Positions 6,471 to 7,837 of a stretch of DNA of 7,837 nt are shown here, piece by piece. The DNA comes from Rhodospirillales bacterium. Lineage in GTDB: Bacteria; Pseudomonadota; Alphaproteobacteria; Rhodospirillales; UBA2165. The position numbers and the translations under genes were made by a program. The notes beneath the pieces are model-generated. The model did no database searches. It was not told the DNA's origin and was given only the letters and a program-made list of their open reading frames with translations. The stretch is taken from contig JABMOP010000554.1 of NCBI GenBank assembly GCA_013204125.1, forward strand, positions 1 through 7,837, written 5' to 3'. Each line of letters begins with the position of its first letter. Within the stretch, counting starts at the first letter, position 1.

Positions 6471-7367
6471 ATGACCGCAAAAACAATAGGCATCTTGAGC
6501 CCCGGCGATATGGGCCACAAGGTCGGAGAATATGCGATATCTCTCGGCCACCGGGCGGTAACAGCCCTTGATGGCAGATCCGATGTGACGCGCATGCGCG
6601 CCGAGCGCGCCGGTTTCGAAGATTTGGGAAGCTTGGCCGGGGTAGCCGCTGCCGCCGATATCATACTCTCGATCATGCCGCCCGAACGCGCCGCGGCATT
6701 TGCAGATGAAGCGATTGCCGCGATCAAGGCAACCGGTGCCGAGCCTCTTTATGTCGATTGCAACGCTATATCGCCGGCCACAACTCAAGGCATCAATGAT
6801 GCGTTCGAGGCCGCCGGGCTGCCTTTTGCCAATGTCGGTATTATTGGAAGCCCGCCGGGCGGGCTCGCCGCCACCAAATTTTATGCCAGCGGCGAATTGG
6901 CCGGGGCTCTCGATATTTTGGATGGCGACGGCATATCGGTGCGTCAGATGGGGCCTGAGATCACACGCGCGTCGGCGATTAAGATGTGCTACGCGGGGCT
7001 CACCAAAGGATTAATGACGCTGCAAACTTCGGTCTTATTGGCCGCGGAAATGCTCGGCGTCTATGACGAACTGACGGCCGAATTCGCGGCCAGTCAAAAA
7101 CCCCATTGGGACGCCATGCAAAAACGCGGACCGTTCCAGGCGGCCAACGCCGGGCGTTGGTCGGGCGAAATGGATGAAATCGCCAAAACATTCAATGAAG
7201 CCAGCATCACCGGAAAAATCCATGACGGTGCGGCGGAAGTATTCCGCTTTTTGGATGCCACCGCGCTCGGTCAGGAAACGCCGGAAACCCTGGATCGAGA
7301 CAGGACCATCGGTGATACAGTTAAAATTTATCGCCACGCGCTTGAGAGCAAGCGCGTGGCGGAATAG
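6471..7367 (+). CDS. NAD(P)-dependent 6-phosphogluconate/beta-hydroxyacid dehydrogenase-like protein with DUF1932-type C-terminus
   Basis: The 298-residue enzyme starts with a Rossmann fold whose nucleotide loop is GILSPGDMG (residues 7-15), the beta-hydroxyacid dehydrogenase variant of GxGxMG. Further family marks are DIILSIMPP (63-71), the substrate-loop stretch YVDCNAISPATT (94-105) and a region with GIIGSPPGG (123-131). The all-helical C-terminal half begins with ITRASAIKMCYAGLTKG (164-180), where Lys171 aligns with the catalytic lysine of the superfamily. The Asn usually four residues later is Ala175, which I recall as normal in DUF1932 proteins (PF03446 plus PF09130). Length matches the family. 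It probably oxidises or reduces a hydroxy/oxo-acid or aldehyde-level intermediate; the substrate is unknown. It could use the product of the TPP enzyme upstream (35 bp gap), with the CoxG-like gene 45 bp downstream. The last codons form a perfect hairpin. Confidence 0.9.
   Translation: MTAKTIGILSPGDMGHKVGEYAISLGHRAVTALDGRSDVTRMRAERAGFEDLGSLAGVAAAADIILSIMPPERAAAFADEAIAAIKATGAEPLYVDCNAISPATTQGINDAFEAAGLPFANVGIIGSPPGGLAATKFYASGELAGALDILDGDGISVRQMGPEITRASAIKMCYAGLTKGLMTLQTSVLLAAEMLGVYDELTAEFAASQKPHWDAMQKRGPFQAANAGRWSGEMDEIAKTFNEASITGKIHDGAAEVFRFLDATALGQETPETLDRDRTIGDTVKIYRHALESKRVAE
7332..7361 (+). other. Perfect 13-bp inverted repeat with 4-nt loop at the 3' end of the dehydrogenase gene
   Basis: CGCCACGCGCTTG (7332-7344), loop AGAG, and CAAGCGCGTGGCG (7349-7361) are exact reverse complements. 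The hairpin lies within the last codons (encoding roughly RHALESKRVA) just before the stop TAG at 7365-7367. No T-run follows, so it is not a standard intrinsic terminator. It could stabilise or process the mRNA between the dehydrogenase and CoxG-like genes, or cause partial termination. Confidence 0.85.
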
Positions 7368-7412
7368 GCTGCCTGAGGCAATAAAATAACATTACGGAAG
7401 GTTAAATAGATT

Positions 7413-7837
7413 ATGGATTTGACAGGTGAATACAGAATACCGGCCACCCGCGCAAAGGTGTGGGACGCTCTCAACGATCCGGAAATATTGAAACAATGCA
7501 TCGACGGATGTGAAGAGCTAAACAAGGATTCCGACACCGAATTCACGGCGCGCGTAACGGCCAAGGTTGGACCGGTCAAAGCCAAATTCACCGGTAAGGT
7601 TACGTTGTCGAACATCGATGCGCCCAACGGGTACACAATCTCGGGCGAAGGGCAGGGCGGCGTTGCCGGTTTCGCCAAGGGCGGCGCTGATGTGAAACTC
7701 GCCGAAGACGGCAGCGATACGGTTTTGACCTACGCAGCCAAAGCCGAGGTCGGTGGCAAACTGGCCAGTGTCGGCAGCCGATTGGTCGAAGGGGTCGCAA
7801 AGAAAACTGCAGATGATTTCTTTGGTAAGTTTACCGC
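7413..7837 (+). CDS. CoxG-like SRPBCC-fold protein (carbon monoxide dehydrogenase subunit G family), incomplete at the window edge
   Basis: From the ATG at 7413 the frame is open for 141 codons to the right edge. GGAAGG lies 11 bases upstream. The protein shows the CoxG pattern: an N-terminal MDLTGEYRIPATRAKVWDAL, NDPEILKQCIDGCEEL (21-36), the strand region ARVTAKVGPVKAKFTGKV (47-63) and the family-typical GGKLASVGSRLVEGVAKK (114-131) followed by ADDFFGKF. SRPBCC proteins form a hydrophobic ligand cavity; CoxG members accompany aerobic CO dehydrogenase and related molybdenum hydroxylases and are linked to membrane anchoring and electron transfer to quinones. Here no Mo-hydroxylase subunit is visible, so CO oxidation is not implied, and the symbol coxG is withheld. 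It is 45 bp downstream of the dehydrogenase gene and probably in the same operon. The C-terminus, which in some members carries a membrane segment, is outside the window. Confidence 0.9.
   Translation, partial: MDLTGEYRIPATRAKVWDALNDPEILKQCIDGCEELNKDSDTEFTARVTAKVGPVKAKFTGKVTLSNIDAPNGYTISGEGQGGVAGFAKGGADVKLAEDGSDTVLTYAAKAEVGGKLASVGSRLVEGVAKKTADDFFGKFT

Noticed and set aside
5530..6486. Minus-strand open frames of 145-173 codons opposite the TPP enzyme and the start of the dehydrogenase
   Set aside because: Their compositions (rich in Arg, Gly, Pro) are typical of antisense reading of GC-rich genes, and the opposite strand has unmistakable ThDP motifs.
7332..7361. Reading the 13-bp hairpin as an intrinsic terminator
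   Set aside because: No run of T follows on either strand, and another gene starts 52 bp later on the same strand; it is reported only as an inverted repeat.
7413..7837. Calling the cluster a carbon monoxide oxidation system
   Set aside because: Only a CoxG-like protein is present; no CoxL, CoxM or CoxS sequence is in the window, and CoxG homologues accompany other molybdenum hydroxylases too.

Overview
The window looks like a chromosomal segment of a Gram-negative bacterium, most likely an alphaproteobacterium. This rests on protein style (an RF3 close to the proteobacterial type, an outer-membrane barrel protein with a signal peptide, a CoxG-family protein next to catabolic enzymes) and on moderately GC-rich coding DNA. 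It is an inference, not a placement. No tRNA, rRNA, CRISPR array, insertion sequence, integrase or phage gene is visible.

Left half (1-4541), all on the minus strand. In transcription order: a secreted AMIN-domain/beta-barrel outer-membrane protein (4541-3114), an EamA/DMT-family transporter (3041-2100), an HtrA-like trypsin-fold plus PDZ protein that seems to have lost two of its three catalytic residues (2031-1012), and prfC, encoding peptide chain release factor 3 (960 to the left edge, incomplete). Gaps are only 51-72 bp with no convincing terminator, so read-through is possible. The four genes share no obvious pathway.

Middle (4542-4782). A divergent, AT-rich intergenic region of about 240 bp carries the 5' signals for both directions. 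It holds a 10-bp direct repeat with a 24-bp period in the leader of the rightward genes.

Right half (4783-7837), all on the plus strand. A tightly packed three-gene catabolic-looking cluster: a thiamine-diphosphate enzyme of the acetolactate synthase/decarboxylase superfamily, a 6-phosphogluconate/beta-hydroxyacid dehydrogenase-like NAD(P) enzyme with a DUF1932-type C-terminus, and the first 141 codons of a CoxG-like SRPBCC protein. CoxG proteins usually accompany molybdenum hydroxylases, so a molybdenum hydroxylase operon may continue to the right. A C-C bond lyase, a dehydrogenase and a CoxG accessory together suggest a small-molecule degradation pathway whose substrate cannot be read from the sequence.

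The observations most worth following up are the apparent pseudoprotease beside prfC, the AMIN-barrel fusion with its Gln/Pro-rich repeat linker, the TPP enzyme/DUF1932/CoxG cluster, and a perfect 13-bp hairpin at the 3' end of the dehydrogenase gene.
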